64,000 bases of DNA, taken from Apostichopus japonicus (taxonomy: Eukaryota > Echinodermata > Holothuroidea > Aspidochirotida > Stichopodidae). The position numbers and the translations under genes were made by a program. Below, one piece after another: positions 31,175 to 43,879 of this stretch (positions within the stretch are counted from its first letter, which is position 1; every line of letters starts with the position of its first letter). The stretch lies in contig NC_092573.1 in the NCBI RefSeq assembly GCF_037975245.1, positions 5,082,001 to 5,146,000 on the forward strand. Reading direction: 5' to 3'. Under the pieces are notes generated by a model, which made no database searches, was not told the DNA's origin, and saw only the letters and a list, made by a program, of their open reading frames with translations.

Positions 31175-34100
31175 GAATTTCTCCACCACAGTCTTGTACA
31201 CGCCACTGATGCTCTTATATGTTCACACCAGTGGGAAAGGTCATTATTATCCTATACATGCAAAGCTTGACCATAACATAGCACACTATGCATCTAACTA
31301 TAGAGTCACCTTTACCCAAAACGAGGCCTTATTAAACAGTAAAGAGAAGAGTTATTTAATAATCGAATTTAGCGCGATTGAAGCCTTTCTTTCCTTCCAG
31401 CATTAGTTAAGGTGAATATATAATTATTGTTTGCACTCAGTTCTTACTAACGTGGAAAATGCAGCTATTTCGGTTTGTTGTTTATCACCAGAAAAAAAAA
31501 TGTAAGCTTCATTAAAGACCACACTTTTATAGTTTAAAAACTTGTATTTTATACAAAAAAGGACTTTTGTATTATCTTTACAATTGTATTATCTCCTTGC
31601 GTAAAAATTGGCAAACTTGATGATCTAGTCCTCTTACTAACGTATATTTTGGTAACTTGTTACAACTCTGCCGTAGTATGACGTAATATATCATTAATGA
31701 ATGTTAATTAACGTACGCCTATGCAACGCGCACAGACCTGGCATATGAACCTTGATGATTAATCTTTTAATGATTACTTATTATGGACACTACAGTAGCA
31801 GTTATTTGTTCTAGTATTTGCGAAGAAAGATATATGCATTACAGTTCGAGTAAATATCCTGCTTTTAGATGGACCGAACACAGCAGGCTACTAATATAGG
31901 ATCTCATTATAACGATCCTGGCAAAGGGAGACAATTGCCATCTTTTGACCTGCACATCTAAAGCCCCATTTATGCTTTGGATGTCATTAAACGAGCTTTT
32001 ATAAGGCTCTATTGCTAAGGTCAGTATTTTATCAAATTATGTATTTTATGATTTAACAGACAGAAAAACTAACTTGAAGGTACTGATGACCTATGCATTC
32101 AAAGCCCTACTTCTGAATTGAAACATAAATAATACTTCACGAGGCTCGAGTGCATTGGATCACCACCCAATCAAGTTATGACTTTAAGAAGCCTAAAGGA
32201 GAGCGTCACAAGCCTGTACCTGTGTAAACCCCAAATAGTAAATACTGCTAGTTATCCAGGGGAATACACTGTCATCTCATTACCTACTCATCCAAAGCAC
32301 TTGCGCACTGAGTCATATATATATAATGTAATACAAGGATACATTATGCAGGGGAGATGTATTGACATCTACCGAACGAAAGCCATACGTCTTGTGTAGG
32401 CCCATTGTCCATTATACACGTCCACATGTCACACGTACACAACAATTATGATATGTTACACCAAATATGGGTCGGTCACTATTCTACCATGTTTTGAATT
32501 CCAATGTGCCTGTGTGTGTGTGTTTAGAAATACCAATATGAACATCCCATATCCATCATATCATTTTATGTACATAACCCACAACTTAACTGCTTCATAT
32601 ATGTCAGCTCATCGAGTGCGCTATGGAATATGTGCTGTTGTAATGTATTGAATCACAGCCAATCAAATTCTGAGTAATAGTTGATGTACGGAGTGTGGTA
32701 TTGGGAATGGGCCATTACGCCCCAGAGGTTAGATGAGATTTCGATAAGGCAAAACGTTTCCCAATCATCCTTTACCGTTGTGAAGTGACAGCAAGCCAGA
32801 AACTCAGTTCGTTAAAGTTGATGTTAGCGTTCTTGTTGTTGTTGTTGTTGTTTTTTTTGTTCATGACGCTTCGTACAAAATCTGTAGCGATTCATATTCA
32901 CCACACCTTCGTTATAAGATTATATCAAGTGCGAAGATCACTCTTTTAGCGAAAGGGTTGTGAAATCATTACTACATCAACCGAATAAAAAGCCTAATAT
33001 TTATATCTGTTTATTGAAATATTTATCATGGCCTATATTATTGTTATTCAGAGGAATAGAAAGAGAAGGGTCGATACCCGGAGATTTACGGACATTTAAC
33101 AAGGCTGACATTACGTTTAGCAAACTGTACAGACAACAGCCCATGTTGAAAACATTCTGATCAACTCATTTATAGTCTTGTGGCTACAATATTTATTCCC
33201 AAGTAGCAGTCGCTATACTGAATATTATAATGAATTCAATTTGATTCTGTCTTGTCCTTTAACCACACATTTTCAGGCAAAATATCCCCGCTCAATCTAA
33301 AATTGCAAATAGTTAAACTGTATAGGCCTATATGAACACTCTATAAACAATACTGTGGTTAAGCAATGGATTATTACCCTGATTGATCAATGAAGTAATG
33401 CCTTACTTTTGCAAAGTGGCGTCATGTGAACTAAAAATGTTATAGCTTTGATGCATTGAGTTTAAATTGAGGCTATAATAGGCGAGATATGTTTATTTCC
33501 AGCTGATATTTCTAACAGAAGGGAAAACGACGATAGGCGTTAAGAAAACATTCCTCGGTGAATGAACCAATGCAACAATAACCAAACTCAAAATCATTTT
33601 GGAGAGACAAAACCAATTTGTGGCAGGGATCAAGTGATTAACCTAGAAGCTTGGTTGGAAAATGAGGCAAATTTTGAGCTGTCCAATTGGTGGAGTCAAT
33701 GTAGTTCTAAAATGGTGTAAAGCGAATAACCTATATTTGCTTGCTATGACGGGGTAAATGTGTAGTCTCGATGAAGCTGTATACGCGTCAAAGGAATTTG
33801 GTATAGCAATATACCTGTTGAACAGTTTCACGAGTGTCTTAATTTGAGAACTACTGCACATGGCATTGAAACTGTCATTCAGGTTTATAACAGGAACTAC
33901 TATAACCGCATATATGTTTCTTGTTCTACACAATGTAATGTATTCTTTAGCAATATCATTTAGTGCTTGTAATTTGGAACTACACCAGACTCACTACAAA
34001 GAGACAGTATGGCGAATGATATTTTAGTTATTTGCACATGCTTTCAAAGGATAACTTGATATCTTATTTTTAAAGTTTACAATTCTTCTACATCAACAAA

Positions 34101-35690
34101 AGACTTTATCAATGCATCGAACATAAAATCACCGTAATATGTTGCAGCAAACTAGTGCACTATGTACCTTAAGTAAATAAGAAATTCAGTTGTAAAAGAA
34201 TTTACCGTTCTCATGGCAAAATGGAAATGGAAATACACCCACGCATTAAATTTCAAGATGTACATAAAGTAAAAAAAAATCTCTCAAGTAATAATGGGGG
34301 CATGCCATTTTTATAAGCAATCATAAATAAGACATAAATTGATGTAAATCTTATTTGTTGTGCTAAATGTATGAGATTTACATTCTAGAATATGGGAATA
34401 TGTTAGGCTTGTTAGCCTCAAAAGAACAGCTCGGATAGAAGAGAATTTGTAACGTGCGTTGTGAAGTTAATACTTTCGCTTTCAATTTTTTTTTCTTACC
34501 TCATATTTCCGGATATATCTCCTGGGGAATTTTCGTTTTATTTTATAACAGGATGCACAACTTATTAAATGTCGTGACTTTCCTAAAGCGACGTCTACAT
34601 TTTCCTGCCTTCCATCTTATGAACTATAAAGTGTCTTTTTAACACTTAAGCACTTTGCACTATAAGTTTCAGTCGTTTATACACTTAACAAAGATTTTCA
34701 TGCTTGTGGCATGTTCCCAAAGGACTAAATCTGTCATACAACTGATTTATTCTCTCTATATGCATATTTATGAATTTTATAGTAATTTATGCAGTACTGT
34801 AACTTCTCATCTCCTAAGCTGTTTCATCTCAATTGTTCAGTCTATTCATTGTTCATTGATGTAATTTAGTTATCTGTCCATCTGTCCGGCTTAACTTAGT
34901 CCTTCATCTGTTTTCGTTCCAGTTTGCTTTGACGAAGATCCGGCTTAGATCGAAAAGTCAGAACCTAAGATTTTTTTCACCGGGTGTTTGTTAATGAAAA
35001 GCTATGATACGGTACTTAATATATTTGATTCAAGTAAAATTCAAAAAATTGGATTTTTGCTAAATTACTTAAAACAAAACTTGACTATTCAGTCAGATAT
35101 AATGAACTTCGTTGTTATGTATAACTTAATATCGAGTATCATCACCTTTTTATCAAGTCGAACTCAAAATGTTGTTTCCAGTTGTATTTAAGGGTCATTT
35201 TGATCTATAATAGGAAAGTAGGAGATTTCCAGGAAGGTCTTAACGATTAGAAATGGGAATTCATATTTACCAAAGTGTCGATCTGACTAAAGCATTGTAC
35301 CTTGCAATAACAATAAATTTTACTGACGTCAATCCGTCTCACCAAACTATTTTAGAGACTTAAGTTTGATTAAATCTAAGAACTATTCCTACGTGAAGTT
35401 CGTGAACTTTTAAGTGTTAATTGTTAGAATGATAACGACGTCAAAGAGAGTTGCGATGACCCTGCAGGGTAATAAGTTCTTCCTGATGTGGATATATAGA
35501 TTATAATCATCTTTCTTGTACTTTGTCCTAAGAGCTAATTTATTTTATAAGCGGTACTCGACGAATCCAGCGACCTGTCGATATTTGATGGTGCCATATA
35601 GTTGTGCTGTGGGCTACATAAACAGTATGTATAGACTGCACGGCAATGACCTGGGAATCTAAACAGTGAGAAAGCTTTTAAGTTACACCT
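31175..35690. other. Long spacer without recognisable genes
   Basis: A MITE-type right end (CACGCCACTG) is seen at 31200-31209 without a partner. A GTT microsatellite lies at 32833-32851. An acceptor ATATGTTTATTTCCAG ending at 33502 opens 20 codons to a TGA at 33563-33565. That is too little to call an exon. Confidence 0.45.
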
Positions 35691-35760
35691 GCAAATCGAG
35701 ATTCGAGCCCGATCCTCCCGCTCTATATACTAACGCTCGAATCTATTTTGCCATGATCTC
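35690..35760 (-). mobile_element. Degenerate tRNA-derived SINE head
   Basis: On the minus strand GTTAGTATATAGAGCGGGAG precedes GGATCGGGCTCGAATCTCG. This matches the anticodon-to-T-arm layout of tRNA-derived SINEs, with a B-box GGCTCGAATC at about 35698-35707. The body and tail are not recognisable. Confidence 0.35.
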
Positions 35761-36487
35761 TATATTTTATGGCTATTGGTACCGAATCTAGAATAAATTG
35801 GGCTCGTAACTTTGCTGTAGATCTCGCCACCTGTATCTAACAATACTAATCCTGGTGTTTGACGTCTTGCCCATAACTTTCAATCTCTCACATCAAACCC
35901 GATCTCGAAGATTTTAGTAACTAAGCTAAATATGCTTTTGGTGTTTGCCGTTTTTCCAGGGAATCATTATAGTGTAACTCACTGGTTATCAGTTTATCTA
36001 CGTTATAATCTGCAGGGTATGACTAATATTTATGACGTCATGGTATCTAAATAAGCAACTTATTTTTCAGTGACTCACGCAGAGGTAACAAATTATCTGT
36101 GATTATTATCTCAACGTAAACAATTTTCAAAATTACTCTGAGGTTCAAGAACATCCTCAATTGATGATATTCAAACAAATATACACGTATGGTTATATAA
36201 GTAAACTACTTGAGACGAAAGGTTAACAAGTTTATGTGTCTATTATGATATATACACAATACAATGATAAAGAGAAAAGTGTTATGATAACATAACTATG
36301 GTGGTGCAATACAGAATAAAGAAATTAATTCGTGAAATAAATCTGGCTTTTGGAATATTTGTTAAAGGCCTCAATGGTTACAAGTATAAAAAACAATACC
36401 TTTGCCCAATTTTAATTCATTGGGAGGAAATCCAAGAAACTAAAATAGAAATAAAATAAAAACGATTAAAAGATACTTCACTTCCAG

Positions 36488-36521
36488 CTGTGGTTGCCCA
36501 AAGTACAAATCGTTATTCCAG
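36488..36521 (+). CDS. Candidate 34-nt internal exon
   Basis: ACTTCACTTCCAG (AG at 36486-36487) and CCAG|GTAAGTTTG (GT at 36522) bracket 34 bases of higher G+C than the flanks. All three frames are open; one reads CGCPKYKSLFQ ending in phase 0. It could be coding or untranslated. Both splice sites are close to consensus, but no partner exon is identified. Confidence 0.28.
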
Positions 36522-36524
36522 GTA

Positions 36525-38390
36525 AGTTTGTTAAACTTTAGAGGGTTTGGGGAGTTTTTGTATTTATTTTGTGATGGCTAAGATTCCCTTACGAAAGTTT
36601 TGTCAATTCTGAGCAAGATAAACTGCTAATTACTCGGAATAAAGGAGACTGCGGCAAATTCTATAGTCACATAAAAGTTTGATATTTCAAGTATGTTTTC
36701 ATTCACTTCTTCGTCACATTACAATGTAAGGTGTATCGACATAACTAAAAGGTGTTACTATACCCATTTGCAGTTATTCAAATCAGGAGCTGTTACTGGA
36801 CTTGTTCATCTCTTTCCAGTTGTATACCAGCAACACATGTTTGTGACAAGAAAACTTGTTTTCATTATCAGCGTTCAAGCAGTTATTTTACGTTTAATGA
36901 ACTTATCATATTTGATGATATTTATATATGTGTTTTCAAATATCTTATACTACACTTTAGTATTCACCCAATAACAGTTTGACGTATAGTTATGACTCGT
37001 CTGTAATTCAATGTTATTAATGTGTAACACTCTGCAGGACGTCGTTAGAAATGTTTCTTCTTGTCGATTTCATGAGTGTGCATAATATCCTTGTCCAAAA
37101 TGATCATTCGCAACTTATCGAACAATAAGCTGTTTTCATACTTGCGATAAAAGGCTGTCGAATCACGCCCCACTATATCAAATATATGAACTGCATGGGG
37201 TATAGTATGACTCAAACATACCTGCTTACGGACAATCCTTGTAGTCCTATTTAGACTATGGATCGCTCATTTTATGAATGACAAAGCTGACAATTTGTAT
37301 GAACTTCTGTTAAGATACAGAATGAAACTCAACAACAACATTTCTTATATTCAGTTTGTCAAATTAGTATACAATTGTGTATCTAATAAGTAATAAGGGT
37401 AATATTTGTATATGCTACAGTTAAATTATATGTGCTTTAACAATACCGAAAATATTTGTATAAACTTTAAGAAACGTCAATATGTAGCCTGCATTGACAC
37501 AACAAACATAAACAAGTTCAATATGAACTCTCTGATACACTATATGTAACAGTTCCTATACATTCGAATTATGATCATGAAATAATTACTGTGCTATGTA
37601 GAACAGTATCTCATTGTTCACAATGGATTGCCATTAGAGTTTCGAAACCTAACGTCTCATCCAGGCAATATCATCATGTATATCAGTATATCAGTATTTG
37701 TGTTATTAGTATAGCAGAATCAGCCAAGTTAATGTCAAGTTAGTCTAAAATGGAAACACTCGAGTATATAATAAAGCATTTCTTTACCAAATTGTGTATT
37801 TCTTGCTTTGAAAGACAAAGCAATAGCAAATACAATACTACCAGATATATTATCAATTTGTCTCAAGGAACATTGTATCATGATTGAAAAAACATAACTC
37901 GCTTCCTGTTCTTCTGTATATAAGCAATGTAGAATGTCACCATGAAAATATAAGCAACATGAAAATTCATGAAAGTATAAGTTTGCCTGTACTGGCTGTT
38001 TTTTTTTAACATAATTCATATATGTCTTATACAATCAGAATATAACCACTCAGGTAGAAAATTAATACGTTTTTTGACCACTTTAAGTGTTATTGTTGTT
38101 ATTCTGTCTCTTCTTAACGACAATTCTGCCTGTTAAAGATACACCTCGAGTCTCACGAGGTTCAAAGGTGACACAAGATTGTTTCACCTTTACGACAACG
38201 CTTCCGACTGGAAGTGATCAAAATAAAGCAGCTTATTGCGTCTCACCAAAGAAAATCAACGATATTTCATAAATATTATAACAGGTGTTGAGAAACATGA
38301 AGAATGCATTTCGTGAAACATTTAGTTATTGCCTACCTCCCTATAGGGCTATAAACGTATATGTAGTAAGCCTAGCCCATAGCCTATATT
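36525..38390. other. Spacer or presumed intron
   Basis: AT-rich unique-looking sequence. Open frames of 60-100 codons here show no supporting start or splice context. Confidence 0.4.
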
Positions 38391-38392
38391 AA

Positions 38393-39476
38393 CAGTGGCG
38401 GCGGAACCGGGGGGGGGGGGCTTGGGGGGGGGGGGGGCTCAGCCCCCCAATGAAAAAGTTGAGGGGCAAATGCATGATAAGCCCCCCCCCCCCCAATATT
38501 TACCAAGGCTCCGAAACGTACATCTGCCCATTTTTCAATGCATACTTGTCGATCTGTCCGATGCACACGTATATACTATATAGGTGTAATAATTTTAGTA
38601 ATTGCTGGGGGACCCTCGGCCCGTCCCCTGGCTATAGACCACATTGTCACCCCGTCCGCGTCTTCACGCCCCGTGAAAAGTGGAAGCAGTGAGTGTGAGT
38701 ACCGGTAAGCGTAACACAACTTCGTCTTAGGCCAATGACTTGCCTCATTTCAGCCAGTTCTCCAACATCCCCTTACTTAGTGGCGGAGCGTCCATATATA
38801 CAGTCAGGGGGCGGATGCCCCCCCCCCCCTGACGGACTCAAATGGACTGCTGGCGCCCTTTTCAGCTTTTCACTACTTTTTACTTATTCGCGATTATTGA
38901 CTATTTTATTGCGCATTCATATACCTATTGACATTTGTCATATTCTGTTGGTGTAATTTTCCGACAAAATGGCGACGACACCTATTTATTCTCCGTTTAT
39001 CTGCAAATTAGCAAGGCCCGGAAAGGGTCATTTCCTGCAATCTATAGGGAGTAACTTTACTCAAAAATTCTCTGTACTGTATAGTGTCGAAAGTGCCCCT
39101 ACAGACCATTCTTGCCCCCCCCCCCCCCTGACCAATACCCCTAGCTCCGCCACTGCGCTTACTACACTCAAAAACGTCTTTGCGAGTACACTACGAGTAA
39201 TAGCTACTCTCTTAGAACACCATCGAATATACAAATTACAATGTTTTTACAGACTTTTACGTGAAATCTGAGAAATTGCAGGCTTGAGACCTTAGGGCTA
39301 GGTATTCGCAGCATTAAACACTCGGGAAGTGCCGTTTCCGGCCATCTGGGGGTTTGAAAAAACCCAACATTTTCTTGTACGCTCCGCGCCAACCGATGGT
39401 GGCGCTCCGCTTAGATGGTCTCCACACATTAGCCCCCCCCCCCCCCCCCAATAATTTTTCCGTTCCGCCGCGCCTG
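38393..39476. mobile_element. Possible larger hAT-like element or nest with imperfect inverted ends
   Basis: The left end CAGTGGCGGCGGAAC at 38393 has an inverted counterpart at the right, GTTCCGCCGCGCCTG ending at 39476, with two mismatches in 15. Long G-runs follow the left end and a C-run precedes the right end. A complete, different MITE (38778-39155) sits inside. No convincing 8-bp target duplication flanks the outer ends, so this may be two half elements and not one. Confidence 0.35.
38778..39155. mobile_element. hAT-type MITE, 378 bp, with 8-bp target-site duplication
   Basis: Terminal inverted repeats: TAGTGGCGGAGC at the left (38778-38789), and at the right the reverse complement of CAGTGGCGGAGC ending at 39155. 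The flanks are CCCTTACT (38770-38777) and CGCTTACT (39156-39163), seven of eight identical, as expected for the 8-bp duplication of hAT transposases. Inside lie CAGGGGGCGGATGC with a C-run at the left and a C-run with CTGACCAATACCCC at the right. There is no transposase frame, so it is non-autonomous. The mismatch in the duplication and in the first terminal base suggest moderate age. Confidence 0.65.
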
Positions 39477-39479
39477 GCC

Positions 39480-41605
39480 TATAAGTATAACCATGAATAT
39501 ATATTTTATTTACTATTTGAAAATACTTCTCCGAGCGAGAGTTTAATAACTCTTTGTAGAGTTTGTGTCATACATAGCACTATTTACATAACCAACTCTT
39601 TGAGATTATCTCGCTAAATAATGACACAATTTCATATTAAAATCCATTTCATACAGTTTATAGGCTGCAATGGTCAAATTCCATTCAAATTATGCATGCA
39701 AAGTTGAAAATTCAGATTTAGTTTCTGTGTTCATTTTTGATTAATTTATTTATGTGCACGTGGAAAGCTCTTTGAAAATGCGATAATTCCTTTTTAATGG
39801 CCAATTATTCATTACTGTAAAATATATTAGAAATGCAGAAAGGTAAATTAGTTTAATCAACTGCGATTACATTATTTGATTAATTGGAATAGTTACTCCA
39901 AATATTGTTTTCACCAGATGAAATTAATTAAAAATTCCATTCGTTGATAAACATTAACTTTCGATTTGTACCAAGTACATCAACAGGGAAGTGGTACAAG
40001 CAATTAAGCCATTCGTGATGGTTTCGCATACAGCCATTCTGTCTGTTAACCTCCATTCTATTACGGTATGTTTTTTTCCCGGTGAACAACGGCAATACCC
40101 AGATTTAAGGTACCCCTAGAAAGGAATCCGTACATACATTAGGTACATAGCTACCGGTCACGCAACTATTTAATGGATGTAACTGCCAAATTTTAAAAAG
40201 TGCTTTAACATTAACGGTACAGACAGACAGACAGACAGACAGACAAGTTTGTATTACTAACATGTGGTAACGATCCACAAAGTGAAAATTAGTAAAAGAG
40301 TGATGATCGAAAATATGACGATTACATAAGTTAAGATAATTTGCCGTCAAGAAGTGTTGTTAGCATTGATTATTTGTGTTAACCATCTTTTAACCATGGT
40401 CAGATTAACCAGCTTTGTCAAAGTTGTGCATTTCCGTGCAATAAAATTCTACTCGTAATGTTTCAGTCAGTGGATTCGAAATCTATGTGTCTATTGTGTC
40501 ACCGGTTCCCCCCTTATTGATACTTTGCTTTTCCTTAAGTAACTTATAAATGAGAATACGTTCAATGGACTCACATATCTTCTTAATCCTATATTTGAAT
40601 TTGATGGTCAATTTGAAACGGACTCTGCTGCGCCTCGTGTATTCATGAATCCTTCCCAATTTCGGATCTCATCTATTCTCCAAGCAAGGGCCACCACGTG
40701 TAAGGCAATTAATATTCCTAGCCAGGACATTGTCCGTAGACTAAGTGTTTGCAATCTGATGAGTTGTCTCAAAAGTAATATCAACGTATGGAATCATTAT
40801 TGTGAATAATAGGTTAATTAACACTTAACACGGGAAGAGTGCATCAAGTTCGTATAGCGTATGATAGGTCTATATACTTATTAATGTCCTTGAAAGTGAC
40901 GCTAAACCTATATGTTCGTATAGCAACAGCAGAGCTTCACCATAGGTGTACATCCCAAAAATGTTGCTCTACTCAGGATTTATACAAACTAGTGAATTCT
41001 ACAATCCTCTACTGCAAAAATAAATTCGGTTTGTAAAGAATTTTCACAGCTCATGCATATCAGCCAAACAGAGCCGATGTTGAAAAAAAAAACGAAAAGG
41101 AAGAAGCTGAAGAATTATTTATTTCATGACATGATTCATTGAAGTGGAGTAAATTACATGTAAGTATATGTAAGGACAGTTGAGACACGTGTGAACAGGT
41201 AACTTGAGGTTAAGCAATTTACTAAGTTACAGTACATCGTGATAATCTGATTTCTCTCGTCAAGTTTGCTTCTTCTTTTGTCCGACGTACGACCTTCATG
41301 TCCTACGGGGATAACTGATTAACTAGCGGGTGCCGTTAATTTCTACACGTCTTTGCGCAGTCATCCGAGCGGTTGATTCTGTCATAATCAATTGGTTATA
41401 TCTGTTTGACGCAATTCACTGAATTATATCAATTTCTCGAAATACGAGAGAGATACTCAACAGGGAGAATTGGAAAGTCATCTTGCATAGATACCGATTC
41501 AGCGAAATTTCTTGAAACAAACTGCTGTGCACAGCACTTCTGAAAGGTAATACCGGTACCAAATACTTTACTTGTCAATTGGACTTTATTAGGGAAGGCA
41601 GCTAA
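39480..41605. other. Spacer; short ACAG microsatellite at 40217-40246
   Basis: About seven ACAG repeats lie at 40217-40246. No genes or other repeats are recognised. Confidence 0.5.
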
Positions 41606-41610
41606 CATAT

Positions 41611-41742
41611 GATCAAGAATGATCAACCCTCAACCCCAGTCCCCATAAATAGAGACAATCCGTGTGATAATGACGGAGATCAAGAATGATCAACCTCAAC
41701 CCCAGTTCCCATAAATAGAGACAATCCGTGTACTAGTGACGG
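41611..41742. repeat. 67-bp direct duplication
   Basis: GATCAAGAATGATCAAC at 41611 recurs at 41678. Both are followed by CCCCAGTYCCCATAAATAGA and GACAATCCGTGT, with few differences. Confidence 0.92.
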
Positions 41743-42543
41743 TGCTACGTCAAGTCGGGTACCACGAGTCGATTCCAGAAAAATAGAACGGATATTTCTT
41801 AACAAGGTGATCTAGCACTCAAACTGCGACTCATAATACAGACTTTCAAATCATGTCCGTTTGATAGCGATAAGTATAGTCGTAAGCAAATCGGATTATG
41901 ACCACAGTTATGTAGATTGCTGGTCGGGTAGACAACAGTACTATAGGCGACATTGGCCGAAAGTGTCAAGTGTCAAGTTTTTTTGCATTCGAATTTCACC
42001 AGGGTTCTTAAAATATATATGTTCCCATATCAACAGTCAAAAGATATTTTGCTCTGGATTATCTTTTAAACTATCGATAAAATTCCAACAGGTGATGGCA
42101 AATTAAACGCAAACTGCCTCTAAAATGTATTTAAACCATTGTTATTCATTGGATTTGTTGACGCACGGTGATAGGCACGTTAAAGACGATCCACCTATAA
42201 ATGTCCTCGGTTTTTAACCGCAGCTAACCTTTTTCCATATATTCAGAGCTTATAACAAAAAGAAGCTTTACTACAGGACTAAGTCACGTGCAGGTGATAT
42301 TTAGCGGTAATATTACTAAATCAAAGGCACTCACCATGATATTAAACCTTCATCACTGAAGTGTATTATTAGAACAAGCCACCACAACAATAACAAAATC
42401 GACAGAAAAAGGTTAAACTTCCTTGTGTTATTTCTAGTTTGTATTCGTAAGTATTTTAATTACCACTCTTTGTCGCTACATTTAGTCATTGAAAGTGCAA
42501 ACTGCGTACTTAAGCCCGTTTTTTAATGTACTAGGAAATGTAC

Positions 42544-42625
42544 CACGTGAAACACTTTGGTATATATAGTTGAGTGTCTTAGAGTTCATTTGTTCTTTTA
42601 AGTTGACATTGAGTGTCAAATACAG
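42544..42625 (+). promoter_or_regulatory. Candidate core promoter (E-box, TATA, Inr) with first untranslated exon
   Basis: CACGTG (E-box) is at 42544-42549 and GTATATATAG (TATA) at 42560-42569. TTCATTT, an initiator match, places A+1 at 42588, 27 bp after the TATA start. The transcribed segment then runs 38 bases to ATACAG|GTAACC, a good donor at 42626, without an ATG. Spacing and order are those of a focused RNA polymerase II promoter. AT-rich sequence gives TATA matches easily, so support comes from the combination. An acceptor at 45648 is a possible downstream partner. Confidence 0.3.
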
Positions 42626-42826
42626 GTAACCATTTGAACACCTATTGGTATGTTGTAAGTAGAGCGTTCTTAAAAGTTAATCTTCACCACCCTTGACACT
42701 TGTGAATTCTTAGCAGGATACCAAGCAAATTTCATTACAAATGTATAAGTTTAACAACAAACGTGTTGAACCCGGTTCGTTGATCTTTGTCCGATGGCTT
42801 CAAGTTTAAGGGAATTACTAATTGTG

Positions 42827-42828
<2 letters not shown>

Positions 42829-42865
<37 letters not shown>

Positions 42866-42901
42866 TATGAAAATCGTATATATATATATATATAGCCTAT
42901 A

Positions 42902-42950
<49 letters not shown>
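42829..42950. repeat. (AT)n microsatellite, interrupted
   Basis: Two AT arrays are separated by AAATATATGAAAATCG and GCC interruptions. They are followed directly by the shared flank sequence at 42957. Confidence 0.95.
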
Positions 42951-42952
<2 letters not shown>

Positions 42953-42956
42953 CACA

Positions 42957-43012
42957 TTGTCTGATGATCGCTCCACGCGTGAAACTGAGTAACAACTACT
43001 AGTGTTCCGCTA
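42957..43012 (+). repeat. Dispersed AT-microsatellite-associated sequence, copy 1
   Basis: GATGATCGCTCCACGCGTGA, then AACAACTACTAGTGTTCC and a short AT run. It is recognisably the same as 54485-54590, where it also sits between AT arrays. Confidence 0.6.
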
Positions 43013-43029
43013 TAATATATATATAGAAC

Positions 43030-43878
43030 TAGATGATAGGTTCCAAGCCATTTGTAACCAGCACTTTGGGCTTTGTTGTAAATTGTATCATTCGTACTAG
43101 ACAGCAGTCACCGTAAATATAAATTGGTCACAGTGAATGTCTATAGAAGCATCATACCCCCATGGATATCACCCTTTTAAGGAGAGGGGTAGGGAGGGAT
43201 AAGATATGGATGGGGGAAACTTGAACATCTTCATCGATTATCATTGGTCATGCATCTGAACTTCCTAAGATTTATTTGTCACAGCATAGGCCTATATAGT
43301 ACTGTCCATGTGCAATACTTGAACGATCCTCCACCCCCACCCTCCCCAACCCCTCAATCCCGCTCTCAGTGATACGGAGTGGCTCTGTGTGGGTATATAT
43401 GATTTCAAGCTTACGTCTCGGTCGCGAAAAATGTTTCCGTGCATCACGGTGTTTTCCGTTATATATATAATATATATGTATTTTATTAATTCGTGTTACA
43501 TCGATAAAAATAATAATTATTTCCATCGATTATACTGGCTCGAGTCTCTTTCATATATTCACGTTAAGTAAACTAGTCTGCATCACCGCGTCTTGGTCTT
43601 TAAGTATTGTCATTTATTGTAATTTATAATACGGCGGGTCCCAGTCAGTAATTCTTTTGTTGTTTCATTGTTATACTATATAGTTCATGCAATCACAGAT
43701 TATCATACCGTAGAATATACCACGAATGAACGATAGCGTATAGCTATTCTGGTTTGTGACCAAATTTGACTTTTTGTTGAAAATTTTAATAATTTCCAAG
43801 ACATCGCCAGAAAGAATTTATCGTGACAGCAAGTGAGAGTGCTCCCATAAGGATTAACATCGATGGACTGTCCCTATT
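43030..43878. other. Spacer without recognisable genes
   Basis: A C-rich tract lies at 43330-43362. No exon is supported. Confidence 0.45.
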
Positions 43879-43879
43879 A

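Noticed and set aside
38384-38692. Gly/Pro-rich open frames on both strands
   Set aside because: They arise from G and C homopolymers at the end of a hAT-like element.
38385-39484. Target duplication around the outer hAT-like ends
   Set aside because: TATATTAA and GCCTATAA do not match well enough; the shared GCCTATA word is common throughout the window.
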